Part shown: positions 7,749-13,879 of the stretch, in pieces
Numbering within the stretch: position 1 is the first letter of the stretch
Layout of the letters: every line of letters starts with the position of its first letter
IMG/VR virus record: IMGVR_UViG_3300042466_001662
Coordinates: 1-20,538 of that record
DNA: 20,538 nucleotides
DNA from: a virus
Strand: one strand, 5' to 3'
Program-made: the position numbers and the translations under genes
Notes under the pieces: generated by a model
Seen by the model: only the letters and a program-made list of their open reading frames with translations
Told to the model about the DNA's origin: nothing
Databases searched by the model: none

Positions 7749-9674
7749 TCACTTTACAGGACAAGCACCGCCAGCACAGTCATCAAAGTCAATCTCAAAT
7801 CCGCGAGCGGCTTGCATTGGTGCAGAGAAGTCAACTTTCGCAAGAATCTTCTCATACTCTGCTTCGGTAATTTCCTCATATGGAGGCAACGGGAAGTTAT
7901 GGTCAGCATGAAGAAGGAAAGAGACCGACTTAACGCTCACATCATAATTCTTGGATAGCCATTCCCTGATTGAATCAAGTTCTTCCTTGCGGTAGTACAC
8001 AGTTACCGAAACAGCGTTATCTGCCCAGTCTCTCTGAAGTGCACTTACCCATTCCAACTGGTCAATAGCAGTCATGTCTTTAGCAAGCACAGAGTTATCT
8101 GGTGACTTACATGGAAACTCAACAACATACTTAGTGTGGTCTTCGCGTCCGTCAAGACCAATATCCCAAGTCACCTTATAACCACGGCGACGGCAAGCAT
8201 CAACGAGTTTATCGGCAGCACCGAACCGAACACGACGAATGTAGTGACGAGCAAATGCTGGGTGAATACCTGGTGTTACGCCAGGAAGCAAGGAGAGTGT
8301 TCCCGAAGGCTGAACAGTTGTCAAACGAACAGACACTGGCAGTTTGTTTTCGGCAGAGAACTGCTTGTCAAACCTGTCAAGTTCTTCATAGCCTGTTTTT
8401 AACCATGAAAGTTGCTCTGTGTTGCACTGAAGGATTCCAGTAACGGATTGTCCAAGTCGTGCATTCTTCTTCACGATGTTGGTTGTCTTCTCGTATGGGT
8501 AGTCCATTTGAGTGATGCGCTTCTGGCAGAGATACAGCAGGCGTGAGATTTCACAGAACTGCTCGTATGACTCAATATTCGGCAAGAACAAAGTTGCAAG
8601 GTTGCATGACTCACCGTCAGCCAGAGCAATCTCTGCGCAGGGGTTAAAGCCCTCAATAGATGGGTCAGGGCGCTTCTCCCCAGTACGACCAAATTGACGC
8701 GCTAGACGGCGATTGAGAAGCCCATACGGCTCTCCGTTGCCGCCATAGCCCTTCCATAGTTCAGGAAGGATATGGTCGTAGTAGTCGGCATAGATACTGT
8801 TGTTTGAGTTGGCTCGCCATGCTGGCACATCGCCACTTCCCCAGTTCTTTGCACGAAGGAAAAGAACATCGTCAGGGTCGCCGATAGCAATCTGTGCTGA
8901 ACGACGAGAAGAGCCAGAAACGACGATACGACCAATGATGTTGCAAATATCAAGCACATCAACTGAACGCAGTTTCTTTCCTGCACGGTTGTTCATTACA
9001 TTGCAAATGTCTTCAATACCATCAATGAGTGCACCAGGACCTGATGCTGTTCCACCAAAGGTGCTCAACTTGGCACCAAATTCACGAACAAGGATTGTTG
9101 AGTAGGTGAATGACTTGCCTGTAATGAAGTACGACTTCAGTGCGGCGTGAAGCAGGCGACGCCAACCGCCACGAGAGTCAGGAACAATGATGTCAGCATC
9201 ATTTGTGCGTTCATGAGTGATTGTTACATTTGACTTGACTTTTGGAAGGTCGTGAATCTTTGAACGCTCAACAGAGAACCCAACTCCGCCACCAAGCATG
9301 AGGTAGTCAAATAGAAGTTCAAAGTCTTCAATCTTTTCGATGTTTGTGAAGTAACAGTTATTCATTGATGTGCCATTGAATTGCTGTACAAGTGGTGTTC
9401 CTAATTGCCACAATGCTCGTCCGCTGAAAGAGCAGCGAAGGTTGAACATATGGTCAAAAAGTTTTTCTGCATCTTCTTTTGTGTACGGAACACCAATGTC
9501 GTATGCACCGTTGATGCAACGCTCAATTGTTTCTGCCCATGTTTCATTCATGTCTGTTCCGTCAATTGGACGGCTATATGTGCGGAGATAAACAATCTCT
9601 CCGAGACCGCCGAAACCCCAAGGTGGTGTTTGGTTCTGGTACGACAAAACGAACGATTTATCAAGTATTGACAC
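7749..9674 (-). CDS. nrdJ: class II (adenosylcobalamin-dependent) ribonucleotide reductase
   Basis: This 641-aa enzyme reduces ribonucleotides to deoxyribonucleotides for phage DNA synthesis. Cys346 in FNPCAEI is the thiyl-radical cysteine, with Asn344 and Glu348. Cys107 (NNCYF) and Cys357 (GESCNLAT) form the active-site disulphide pair. Cys633 and Cys638 (CAGGAC) near the C-terminus match the shuttle pair of Lactobacillus leichmannii RTPR. The 11-residue spacing 346-357 equals C408-C419 there. At 641 aa it is about 100 residues shorter than RTPR. There is no nrdB, nrdD or activase gene nearby, as expected for a monomeric B12 enzyme. The start is GTG at 9674, with AGGGG 6 nt upstream on the minus strand. 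The product depends on host cobalamin. No thioredoxin gene is seen here. Confidence 0.95.
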   Translation of the reverse strand: MSILDKSFVLSYQNQTPPWGFGGLGEIVYLRTYSRPIDGTDMNETWAETIERCINGAYDIGVPYTKEDAEKLFDHMFNLRCSFSGRALWQLGTPLVQQFNGTSMNNCYFTNIEKIEDFELLFDYLMLGGGVGFSVERSKIHDLPKVKSNVTITHERTNDADIIVPDSRGGWRRLLHAALKSYFITGKSFTYSTILVREFGAKLSTFGGTASGPGALIDGIEDICNVMNNRAGKKLRSVDVLDICNIIGRIVVSGSSRRSAQIAIGDPDDVLFLRAKNWGSGDVPAWRANSNNSIYADYYDHILPELWKGYGGNGEPYGLLNRRLARQFGRTGEKRPDPSIEGFNPCAEIALADGESCNLATLFLPNIESYEQFCEISRLLYLCQKRITQMDYPYEKTTNIVKKNARLGQSVTGILQCNTEQLSWLKTGYEELDRFDKQFSAENKLPVSVRLTTVQPSGTLSLLPGVTPGIHPAFARHYIRRVRFGAADKLVDACRRRGYKVTWDIGLDGREDHTKYVVEFPCKSPDNSVLAKDMTAIDQLEWVSALQRDWADNAVSVTVYYRKEELDSIREWLSKNYDVSVKSVSFLLHADHNFPLPPYEEITEAEYEKILAKVDFSAPMQAARGFEIDFDDCAGGACPVK

Positions 9675-9740
9675 GATGTCCCCTAATTCTTTACTAACTG
9701 TGGAGTACTAGCATACACGGAACAGGAATACAGAAAGTGT

Positions 9741-10043
9741 TTAGAGTAGTCCTAATTCTTTTGCTTTTTCGACTGTGATGTAACTGCCCTTGCGCGCTAA
9801 CAAAACCTTGTTTTTGTAAAAAGGAGTTATTTGTCTGTCTTCAAAAATGTCTTCCTCAACGAGAACTGTTGTCTTTTTATCCAGTGATTCATAAAGACCG
9901 ATGCCAACAATGTGTTTAGGTTCAGCCCCATCAACAGTACAATCACCAGTTTTGTTGCCGCAAACAATGCACGGTTGGCGTGTTGCTCTAATGATTTGCA
10001 CATCGTCAAAAATGAATTCTGGTCGTTCGCCTTGATTACTCAT
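9741..10043 (-). CDS. small protein with CxxC...C motif
   Basis: This 100-aa protein is not recognised beyond a likely metal-binding segment, PCIVCGNKTGDCT (Cys25, Cys28, Cys34), with a nearby His43. That pattern occurs in many actinobacterial and phage small proteins. The C-terminal half (ARKGSYITVEKAKELGLL) looks like a helix-ending small domain. ATG 10043 was chosen over an upstream in-frame start (10097) because it overlaps the stop of the preceding gene (ATGAGTAA, 8 nt), implying coupled translation, and because the extra residues look non-coding. It lies between the GNAT-like gene and the reductase gene. Confidence 0.8.
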   Translation of the reverse strand: MSNQGERPEFIFDDVQIIRATRQPCIVCGNKTGDCTVDGAEPKHIVGIGLYESLDKKTTVLVEEDIFEDRQITPFYKNKVLLARKGSYITVEKAKELGLL

Positions 10044-10647
10044 TATCCACAGCCTTTTCCACAGAACCAATACGCGGAGCAACTCTTGTAGATTCACTCC
10101 ACGCTTTTCGTAGTTCTTCTCCGTCGGCAGTAGTGATGTCTCCGCCGTTTAGGTGCGGGCCGTAGCCACCAGACATAATAACAACATCAGCCACACTGAT
10201 TAATACGGTAGAGATGCGTTTTCTGCGCCACATTTCATTGACCATCACTTGCTGAAGCCGTGAGTCGGAACGAAACCATCTAACAAAACCAACCCTGTCG
10301 GAAGCGGTCAACTTTATTCCGCCAACATCTTTTACCGTAAGAACGGTGCCCTTAGGGAACTCGCCGCCAGCCATTCCATGAATAGACACCATGTCTGTTG
10401 GATGGGGGTTTTCTTCAAGGATGTACCAAAGGTCTGGGACTCCATCAAACTGCTCGTCAGTCAACCTAACTACGAGGCGCTCGTGCTCGTCAGCCATAAC
10501 AAACGAATGCGGCTCAGACTTAGTGGGACACACTTTGCTTTCAACCGTAAACGGGTGGGGATGCTCGTCTGTAGCGTAAGTCGCTACAACTGACCATTTG
10601 CTATTTAGTGGTGGTCCTTTCCAGAACCAGACTGTCTTCATTGCCAT
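10036..10647 (-). CDS. unknown protein with degenerate GNAT-like C-terminal half
   Basis: In this 203-aa protein the N-terminal ~115 residues are unrecognised (Trp- and Pro-containing, one Cys40). Residues ~118-195 resemble the acetyl-CoA-binding half of GNAT acyltransferases: GFVRWF strand, LQQVMVNEMW strand, then RRKRISTVLISVADV where active enzymes have R-x-x-G-x-[GA]. Here Arg144 and Ser146 stand in for the glycines, so acetyl-CoA binding is doubtful. The ATG at 10647 is followed by an in-frame ATG at 10641. There is no clear ribosome site, and the start lies in a small hairpin. It is coupled to the next gene by an 8-nt overlap and follows the virion-like gene by 9 nt. The GNAT label is an inference from pattern only. 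Confidence 0.75.
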   Translation of the reverse strand: MAMKTVWFWKGPPLNSKWSVVATYATDEHPHPFTVESKVCPTKSEPHSFVMADEHERLVVRLTDEQFDGVPDLWYILEENPHPTDMVSIHGMAGGEFPKGTVLTVKDVGGIKLTASDRVGFVRWFRSDSRLQQVMVNEMWRRKRISTVLISVADVVIMSGGYGPHLNGGDITTADGEELRKAWSESTRVAPRIGSVEKAVDNE

Positions 10648-10655
10648 ACGGCAAT
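10640..10655 (-). promoter_or_regulatory. hairpin enclosing a start codon
   Basis: ATTGCC and GGCAAT form a perfect 6-bp stem with a 4-nt loop. On the minus-strand mRNA the ATG of the 203-aa gene lies across loop and stem. No ribosome site is visible nearby, so the hairpin may limit initiation unless ribosomes arrive from the gene upstream, which ends 9 nt away. Confidence 0.4.
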
Positions 10656-10656
10656 A

Positions 10657-11361
10657 CTAGTCGTTCCACCACTCTGTCCACGGCTTGGCTGTGGCGGATG
10701 CTGCTTCTTCGTTGGACACACCAGTGTAGGCAACCGATATTGTGACTTTCCCTTCACTGTTGTAGTCTGTCCAGTCTCCATCAGCGTTGTAGACGAACAA
10801 CTGCAACATCTCGTCAGTGTTCATAATTGCAACATCTGCTAGGTATGTATTGGCGTTGTATTCTGTTTCATTCCAACTGCTGTTTATGGCGTGGGCTTTA
10901 TCAATAGGTGCTACAGCGGTACTGCGAAGACTTTGTGCGGAGCCCCATACACCACCAGATGTAGAGAATGCGCCGAATCTTCCAGCAGCATCATCAGGGT
11001 TTCCAAGCCACATTGTTGGCTTTAGGGTTTCGTCAATGTTGCTACTGTTCCAACCTGCATCGTTGAATACAGCCATTAAGTCTGTTGGGTTATCGTAAGT
11101 TCCGTGCTGTGTCTTGGAGTTCTTAGACTTAAATGCCGCGAGACGCAATAATCTCTCGGTTGTCTCAATGTCTACGCTCGTGTCCCCGCCTTCGCCGTTT
11201 AGGGTATGCCAAAGACCATATCCGTCGCTTAGTACCTGAGTGGTAAACCAGATTTTCTCAATCTTCACTCGAAAAGGAAACGACACATTCAAGAAAGAAG
11301 GGTCTGTTTGCTTGACGGTCCACTCATAGTTGACGATTGCGGGTGCGATGATTCCAGACAT
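10657..11361 (-). CDS. probable virion surface or tail-associated beta-rich protein
   Basis: This 234-aa protein has alternating beta-type segments (VNYEWTVKQTD, PFRVKIEKIWFTTQV) and a C-terminal stretch (LQLFVYNADGDWTDYN, KVTISVAYTGV) like small beta-sandwich domains of phage fibres and decoration proteins. It is rich in Trp, Asn, Asp and Thr, has no Cys and has no signal peptide. ATG 11361 was chosen because AGGAG lies 5 nt upstream on the minus strand. A much longer in-frame extension to 11682 crosses the upstream terminator and overlaps the next gene antiparallel in character, so it is rejected. A terminator and a 19-nt conserved element precede the gene, as for its neighbour at 11462-11812, suggesting both are separately transcribed late genes. 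A structural role is inferred. Confidence 0.8.
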   Translation of the reverse strand: MSGIIAPAIVNYEWTVKQTDPSFLNVSFPFRVKIEKIWFTTQVLSDGYGLWHTLNGEGGDTSVDIETTERLLRLAAFKSKNSKTQHGTYDNPTDLMAVFNDAGWNSSNIDETLKPTMWLGNPDDAAGRFGAFSTSGGVWGSAQSLRSTAVAPIDKAHAINSSWNETEYNANTYLADVAIMNTDEMLQLFVYNADGDWTDYNSEGKVTISVAYTGVSNEEAASATAKPWTEWWND

Positions 11362-11390
11362 TTTGTCTCCTGCTTTTAGAGGGGGCGCTA

Positions 11391-11409
11391 ATATTATGAC
11401 ATAAAAAAA
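11391..11409 (-). promoter_or_regulatory. 19-nt conserved element, copy 1
   Basis: On the plus strand this reads ATATTATGACATAAAAAAA. It differs by one base from 11840-11858. Each copy begins in the T run of a minus-strand terminator and lies ~30 nt before an AGGAG-led structural-type gene. It may be a late promoter or processing site. Confidence 0.5.
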
Positions 11410-11442
11410 GAAGAGAGCGCCCCACAAAAGGACGCTCTCTTC
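11403..11442 (-). terminator. intrinsic terminator after the 116-aa gene
   Basis: The perfect 10-bp stem 11410-11419 with 11433-11442 is followed, on the minus strand, by a seven-T run (11409-11403). It ends the transcript of the 116-aa protein gene. Confidence 0.92.
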
Positions 11443-11461
11443 CAGTGAAACTAAAAGTTTT

Positions 11462-11812
11462 TTAGGCTTCGATAACAGTGAATGCAACGGTTGCGTTTGT
11501 ACCAGCAGAACCTGAACCGATTCCCGAAACATCAAGATGAACCAAGTCACCCTTAACGAAATCAACATTTGCAGCCGTAAGGGTTGCTTCATCAGAATAA
11601 CCAGTGGCAGCGATTGAAAATGCTGCTGCAACATCAGTGCCAACCTTGAGGTCTGCGGTAAGTGCTGCGCCAGTAGGTGCACCAGTCACTGCCAAAAATG
11701 CGCCAGTGATTGTTCCATTGAACGGCATTGCCATTGTGACAAGGCTGCTCGTAGTGAGTGTTCCTGGAATTCCAAGAACGATTGTGGTGGGGGCAAGAAT
11801 ACCTGTTGACAT
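11462..11812 (-). CDS. probable capsid decoration or fibre protein
   Basis: This 116-aa, Ala/Thr/Gly-rich protein has no Cys and a beta-sandwich pattern: MPFNGTITGAFLAVTGAPTG, DLKVGTDVAAAFSIAATG, then FVKGDLVHLDVSGIGSGSAG and a last strand ATVAFTVIEA. Domains of this type (NGTIT...GAPTG...G D...V...GS) are common in phage head-fibre and decoration proteins, often made in high copy. ATG 11812 was chosen because AGGAG lies 5 nt upstream. An extension to 11866 runs into the terminator. The gene sits in its own unit, with terminators on both sides. It lies on the strand opposite to, and 5 kb from, the capsid gene. The structural role is inferred from fold pattern and context. Confidence 0.82.
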   Translation of the reverse strand: MSTGILAPTTIVLGIPGTLTTSSLVTMAMPFNGTITGAFLAVTGAPTGAALTADLKVGTDVAAAFSIAATGYSDEATLTAANVDFVKGDLVHLDVSGIGSGSAGTNATVAFTVIEA

Positions 11813-11839
11813 TTTTCTCCTAAATAGTGGGGTATATAG

Positions 11840-11858
11840 ATAGTATGACATAAAAAAA
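11840..11858 (-). promoter_or_regulatory. 19-nt conserved element, copy 2
   Basis: The plus strand reads ATAGTATGACATAAAAAAA, identical to 11391-11409 at 18 of 19 positions. It overlaps the T run of the terminator behind the 80-aa gene and precedes the 116-aa gene by 28 nt. Confidence 0.5.
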
Positions 11859-11888
11859 CACCTCACTGATTAACAGTGAGGTGTTTTT
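11852..11888. terminator. bidirectional intrinsic terminator
   Basis: AAACACCTCACTG pairs perfectly with CAGTGAGGTGTTT around the loop ATTAA, and extends to 15 bp with flanking A-T pairs. A seven-A run on one side and a five-T run on the other make it work in both directions. The minus-strand gene 11901-12143 ends just before it. Confidence 0.95.
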
Positions 11889-11900
11889 AAAGTTAATTAT

Positions 11901-12143
11901 TTAAACGGTCTTTACGAAACGCTTATCGCTTTCAAGTGCCGAATACTCTTCATTGAAAAGTACTTTGAACTCTTCTTCATACTTGTGTGAAAGCACAACA
12001 TTTGCACGACGGCGTGCTTCTGCACGACGAGCATTCTCACGCTTTTGCAATTCATTGCGACGAGCCTTTTCTTCCTCTGGAAGAGGTTTGCGACCTTTGC
12101 GCTTTTGAAGTGATGCTTTCATCTGTTCATATGGTGTAGTCAT
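11901..12143 (-). CDS. small basic helical protein, possible DNA binder
   Basis: In this 80-aa protein residues 8-45 are very rich in Lys, Arg and Glu (LQKRKGRKPLPEEEKARR and RRAEARRRAN), likely one long charged helix. The C-terminal part (YEEEFKVLFNEEYSALESDKRF) is acidic and aromatic. KGRKPL resembles an AT-hook core, though a single weak hook is not proof. It has no Cys or membrane segment. It is transcribed from a promoter-like pair at 12187-12215 and bounded by a strong terminator, so it forms a one-gene unit diverging from the 86-aa gene. A regulatory or nucleic-acid-binding role is plausible but not shown. Confidence 0.78.
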   Translation of the reverse strand: MTTPYEQMKASLQKRKGRKPLPEEEKARRNELQKRENARRAEARRRANVVLSHKYEEEFKVLFNEEYSALESDKRFVKTV

Positions 12144-12165
12144 TATGTCTACTTTCTGTCTAGGT

Positions 12166-12181
12166 GTGTTCTTTTGAACAC
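12166..12181. promoter_or_regulatory. inverted repeat at minus-strand start site, possible operator
   Basis: GTGTTC and GAACAC are perfect 6-bp arms around TTTT. The repeat covers the expected transcription start (~12180) of the minus-strand promoter and lies in the 5' leader of the 80-aa gene. It could be a repressor site or an mRNA hairpin. Confidence 0.45.
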
Positions 12182-12186
12182 TTGAA

Positions 12187-12215
12187 ACAATACACCCGCA
12201 CTAGCACGATTGCAA
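12187..12215 (-). promoter_or_regulatory. promoter of the 80-aa gene
   Basis: On the minus strand TTGCAA (12215-12210) is separated by exactly 17 nt from TATTGT (12192-12187). The spacing and hexamers match three other sites in this window (12239, 12539, 18642). Confidence 0.65.
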
Positions 12216-12238
12216 CTTTTCTCAAATAATCTTTTGAC

Positions 12239-12267
12239 TTGCATTGTTTCCCGAAAGCAGATAAAGT
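12239..12267 (+). promoter_or_regulatory. promoter of the 86-aa gene
   Basis: TTGCAT is followed after 17 nt by TAAAGT. The start codon at 12275 lies 7 nt after the -10 box, so the transcript would be leaderless, a common actinobacterial style. Confidence 0.7.
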
Positions 12268-12274
12268 GCCAACC

Positions 12275-12535
12275 ATGACTAACACCTCTTTTGATTATGA
12301 GCAAGAAAAAACCCTCCTTCAAGCCCTAGATGAAGCAATCAAGGTTGCTGGCAAAAAGATGGACTTGGATGACATCGCAGATGACGCCCCAGATGACGAG
12401 CAGGACTCCCTATACGAGGAGCGCTTTCACTGTGGCACTTGTATTGTCCGCTCGGTCTTAGACACAATCTGGGTCGATATGGAGCGTCTGATGGACTTCT
12501 ACAGGGATTCAACCCCACCAGAAAATATCTTGTAG
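12275..12535 (+). CDS. small acidic protein, leaderless
   Basis: This 86-aa protein is not recognised. It is strongly acidic (DLDDIADDAPDDEQD) with a following FHCGTC segment (Cys-x-x-Cys) and a helix VLDTIWVDMERLMDFY. ATG 12275 is preferred to an upstream in-frame TTG at 12239, because that TTG forms part of the -35 box and 12275 falls at the predicted transcription start. It diverges from the 80-aa basic gene, and opposite charges make an interaction conceivable, but that is speculation. It is the first gene of the small-gene run to 14361, although a second promoter follows directly. Confidence 0.8.
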   Translation: MTNTSFDYEQEKTLLQALDEAIKVAGKKMDLDDIADDAPDDEQDSLYEERFHCGTCIVRSVLDTIWVDMERLMDFYRDSTPPENIL

Positions 12536-12538
12536 AAG

Positions 12539-12567
12539 TTGCAATACTACAACAGGGGGTGTATAGT
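12539..12567 (+). promoter_or_regulatory. promoter of the phosphatase-like gene run
   Basis: TTGCAA is followed after 17 nt by TATAGT. The predicted start, near 12574, lies about 25 nt before ATG 12599, leaving room for the GAAAG ribosome site. Confidence 0.72.
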
Positions 12568-12598
12568 TACTCCCCTTACCTACTAAAGAAAGATAAAA

Positions 12599-13081
12599 AT
12601 GAATATTTCACCTATTGAATTGCCTGTCGTCAGGAACCTTCAAGAATCACGAGAACTAGCATCAATGTTTGCTGCAATTCTCACTGTTGGGCCAGAAGAA
12701 CGAGAAGTTAGATGGAAGCACGACAACCATAAAGTATTGGTTTTCGGCGACACCACCAGCGGACATGGCGCACCAACATTTGAACAAATTGCAGAAGCAG
12801 TTGAATGGGGCAAAGACCAAAACGACTTGCTCGTTCACTGTCACGCAGGAATGTCACGCTCAACCGCTACAGCATGGGGCATCTCAATCGCACGAGGTGC
12901 AGACCCACTAGACTCATTCCTTGCACTCAAAGAAGCACAACCACAAAGCGAATATCGTGGTGGACGCGGGCGTGAGTTCATCCCCAACAATCTAATCGTC
13001 AAGCACCTCGAAAAGTTTTTCAACATCAAAGGTCTCCTTGACATTCGCAAGGAACACGCAACATCAAGTGGATGGTTCTAA
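12599..13081 (+). CDS. dual-specificity protein phosphatase-like protein
   Basis: This 160-aa protein contains the cysteine-phosphatase P-loop HCHAGMSRS: nucleophile Cys81 and phosphate-binding Arg87, preceded by a hydrophobic strand (DLLVH) and followed by a helix (TATAWGISIARG). Asp51, about 30 residues before the Cys, fits the general-acid position. The size equals a single catalytic domain. It should remove phosphate from protein Tyr/Ser/Thr or from another phosphomonoester, acting in the host cytosol. The start ATG 12599 follows AAAGAAAG and its own promoter. It heads a run of very small genes, the next starting 2 nt after its stop. The phage also encodes two kinase-like proteins, but no link between them is shown. 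Confidence 0.85.
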   Translation: MNISPIELPVVRNLQESRELASMFAAILTVGPEEREVRWKHDNHKVLVFGDTTSGHGAPTFEQIAEAVEWGKDQNDLLVHCHAGMSRSTATAWGISIARGADPLDSFLALKEAQPQSEYRGGRGREFIPNNLIVKHLEKFFNIKGLLDIRKEHATSSGWF

Positions 13082-13083
13082 CA

Positions 13084-13362
13084 ATGACCGACGAAAAGCG
13101 CAAACCTAAAATAGTTCACGGCACATACGCCTGTTACACAAACAGCAAATGCCGTTGTGAACTATGTGCAGGTGCGGCTCGTGAATACATGCGCAAATAC
13201 AGGCAGACTGAACAAGGACGCCAGAAAAGTCGCTTCTATACACACCTCGCTGCCAAGCGTGCTAGTCGTGCCGCTTCATGGCTTAAAGAGAACAACCCCG
13301 ATGTGTGGGCTGAAATATGTTTAGAAATCAATCCATCCACATACAAAAATGGTTCTAAGTAA
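13084..13362 (+). CDS. small zinc-binding protein of the HGT/CRC family
   Basis: This 92-aa protein has His12-Gly-Thr followed by Cys17, Cys23, Cys25 and Cys28 (KCRCELC), then Tyr- and Arg-rich helix REYMRKYR. The pattern HGT...Y...C.C..C...Y.R.YR belongs to a common family of small actinobacterial and actinophage proteins, often near HNH nucleases or regulatory genes, and probably folds around one zinc ion. Nucleic-acid binding is likely but unproved. ATG 13084 was chosen over 13072 because the latter would overlap the phosphatase gene by 10 nt and add only four residues. Either is possible. The stop abuts the next ATG directly. Confidence 0.82.
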   Translation: MTDEKRKPKIVHGTYACYTNSKCRCELCAGAAREYMRKYRQTEQGRQKSRFYTHLAAKRASRAASWLKENNPDVWAEICLEINPSTYKNGSK

Positions 13363-13584
13363 ATGGCAGACCACGACGAGATTCGTCGCATTATGAGAAA
13401 TCTTGAAGTCCATGACTGTCTTGACTCTCTAATGAAACTCGCTACAAGCGAATTAACTACTACAGATACTGCGCAACTAGCGCTTGACGCTCATGGGTTT
13501 TTGGTAGAACTATCCGCTGAAAATAAAGTATTCAACGATATTCTTCGCAATAGAGGGACAAGGTATCCGCATGAAGTGGTTTAA
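13363..13584 (+). CDS. small helical unknown protein
   Basis: This 73-aa protein is not recognised. It starts directly after the previous TAA with no gap and ends inside the start region of the following reading frame. The sequence is mainly helical and slightly acidic (EIRRIMRNLEVHDCLDSLMK, AQLALDAHGFLVELSAENK), with one Cys. It forms part of the small-gene run behind the promoter at 12539. Confidence 0.7.
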   Translation: MADHDEIRRIMRNLEVHDCLDSLMKLATSELTTTDTAQLALDAHGFLVELSAENKVFNDILRNRGTRYPHEVV

Positions 13585-13843
13585 CGATTCTCTAAGTGGT
13601 TACAAATCCATTGGATTTGACTATTGTGTACAAGATGGACAAAGATGGTATGGTTTATTAATATGGAACAAAGTAATAGGAATCAAAGTCAAGCAGACCA
13701 GACGGATGCTCTCCGCAAAGAAATTTCAGAACTCCGTGGACGACTTATCGACAGTAATCGCGTGGTTGAACGAGAAGAATACAGCGAGTCGGCAATCGGT
13801 AGAACCCTCGGAACAATCGGAACACGATTCAAATCCCTCTTAA
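13571..13843 (+). CDS. doubtful 90-aa frame overlapping two neighbours
   Basis: The ATG lies within the end of the 73-aa gene (14-nt overlap). The first ~40 residues (MKWFNDSLSGYKSIGFDYC, RWYGLLIWNK) look protein-like and fill the otherwise empty stretch 13585-13662. The remainder overlaps the 65-aa coiled-coil gene out of frame for 181 nt, and its codons there (CGG, TCG, AGA) look less natural. Either a true overlapping gene, or a real N-terminus whose tail was lost to a frameshift, or a chance frame. I cannot decide. Confidence 0.4.
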   Translation: MKWFNDSLSGYKSIGFDYCVQDGQRWYGLLIWNKVIGIKVKQTRRMLSAKKFQNSVDDLSTVIAWLNEKNTASRQSVEPSEQSEHDSNPS

Positions 13844-13860
13844 ACAACAAAAAAATATAA
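13663..13860 (+). CDS. small coiled-coil protein
   Basis: This 65-aa protein has a Gln/Asn/Ser-rich N-terminus, then a heptad-like helix (ALRKEISELRGRLIDSNRVV), then a basic tail (IGTRFKSLLNNKKI). The helix and natural codon use make it the more convincing of two overlapping frames. ATG 13663 lacks a strong ribosome site. Longer in-frame versions start at non-ATG codons. It has no Cys or membrane segment. The function is unknown. Confidence 0.65.
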   Translation: MEQSNRNQSQADQTDALRKEISELRGRLIDSNRVVEREEYSESAIGRTLGTIGTRFKSLLNNKKI

Positions 13861-13879
13861 ACTAACTAGAAAGTAAAAA

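Noticed and set aside
11362-11682. N-terminal extension of the 234-aa virion-like protein
   Set aside because: It would cross a strong terminator and the coding region of the 116-aa gene. AGGAG at the right distance marks ATG 11361 as the start.
13571-13860. Programmed ribosomal frameshift joining the two overlapping frames
   Set aside because: No slippery heptamer followed by a stem-loop is visible at the junction, so I list two frames with different confidence instead.
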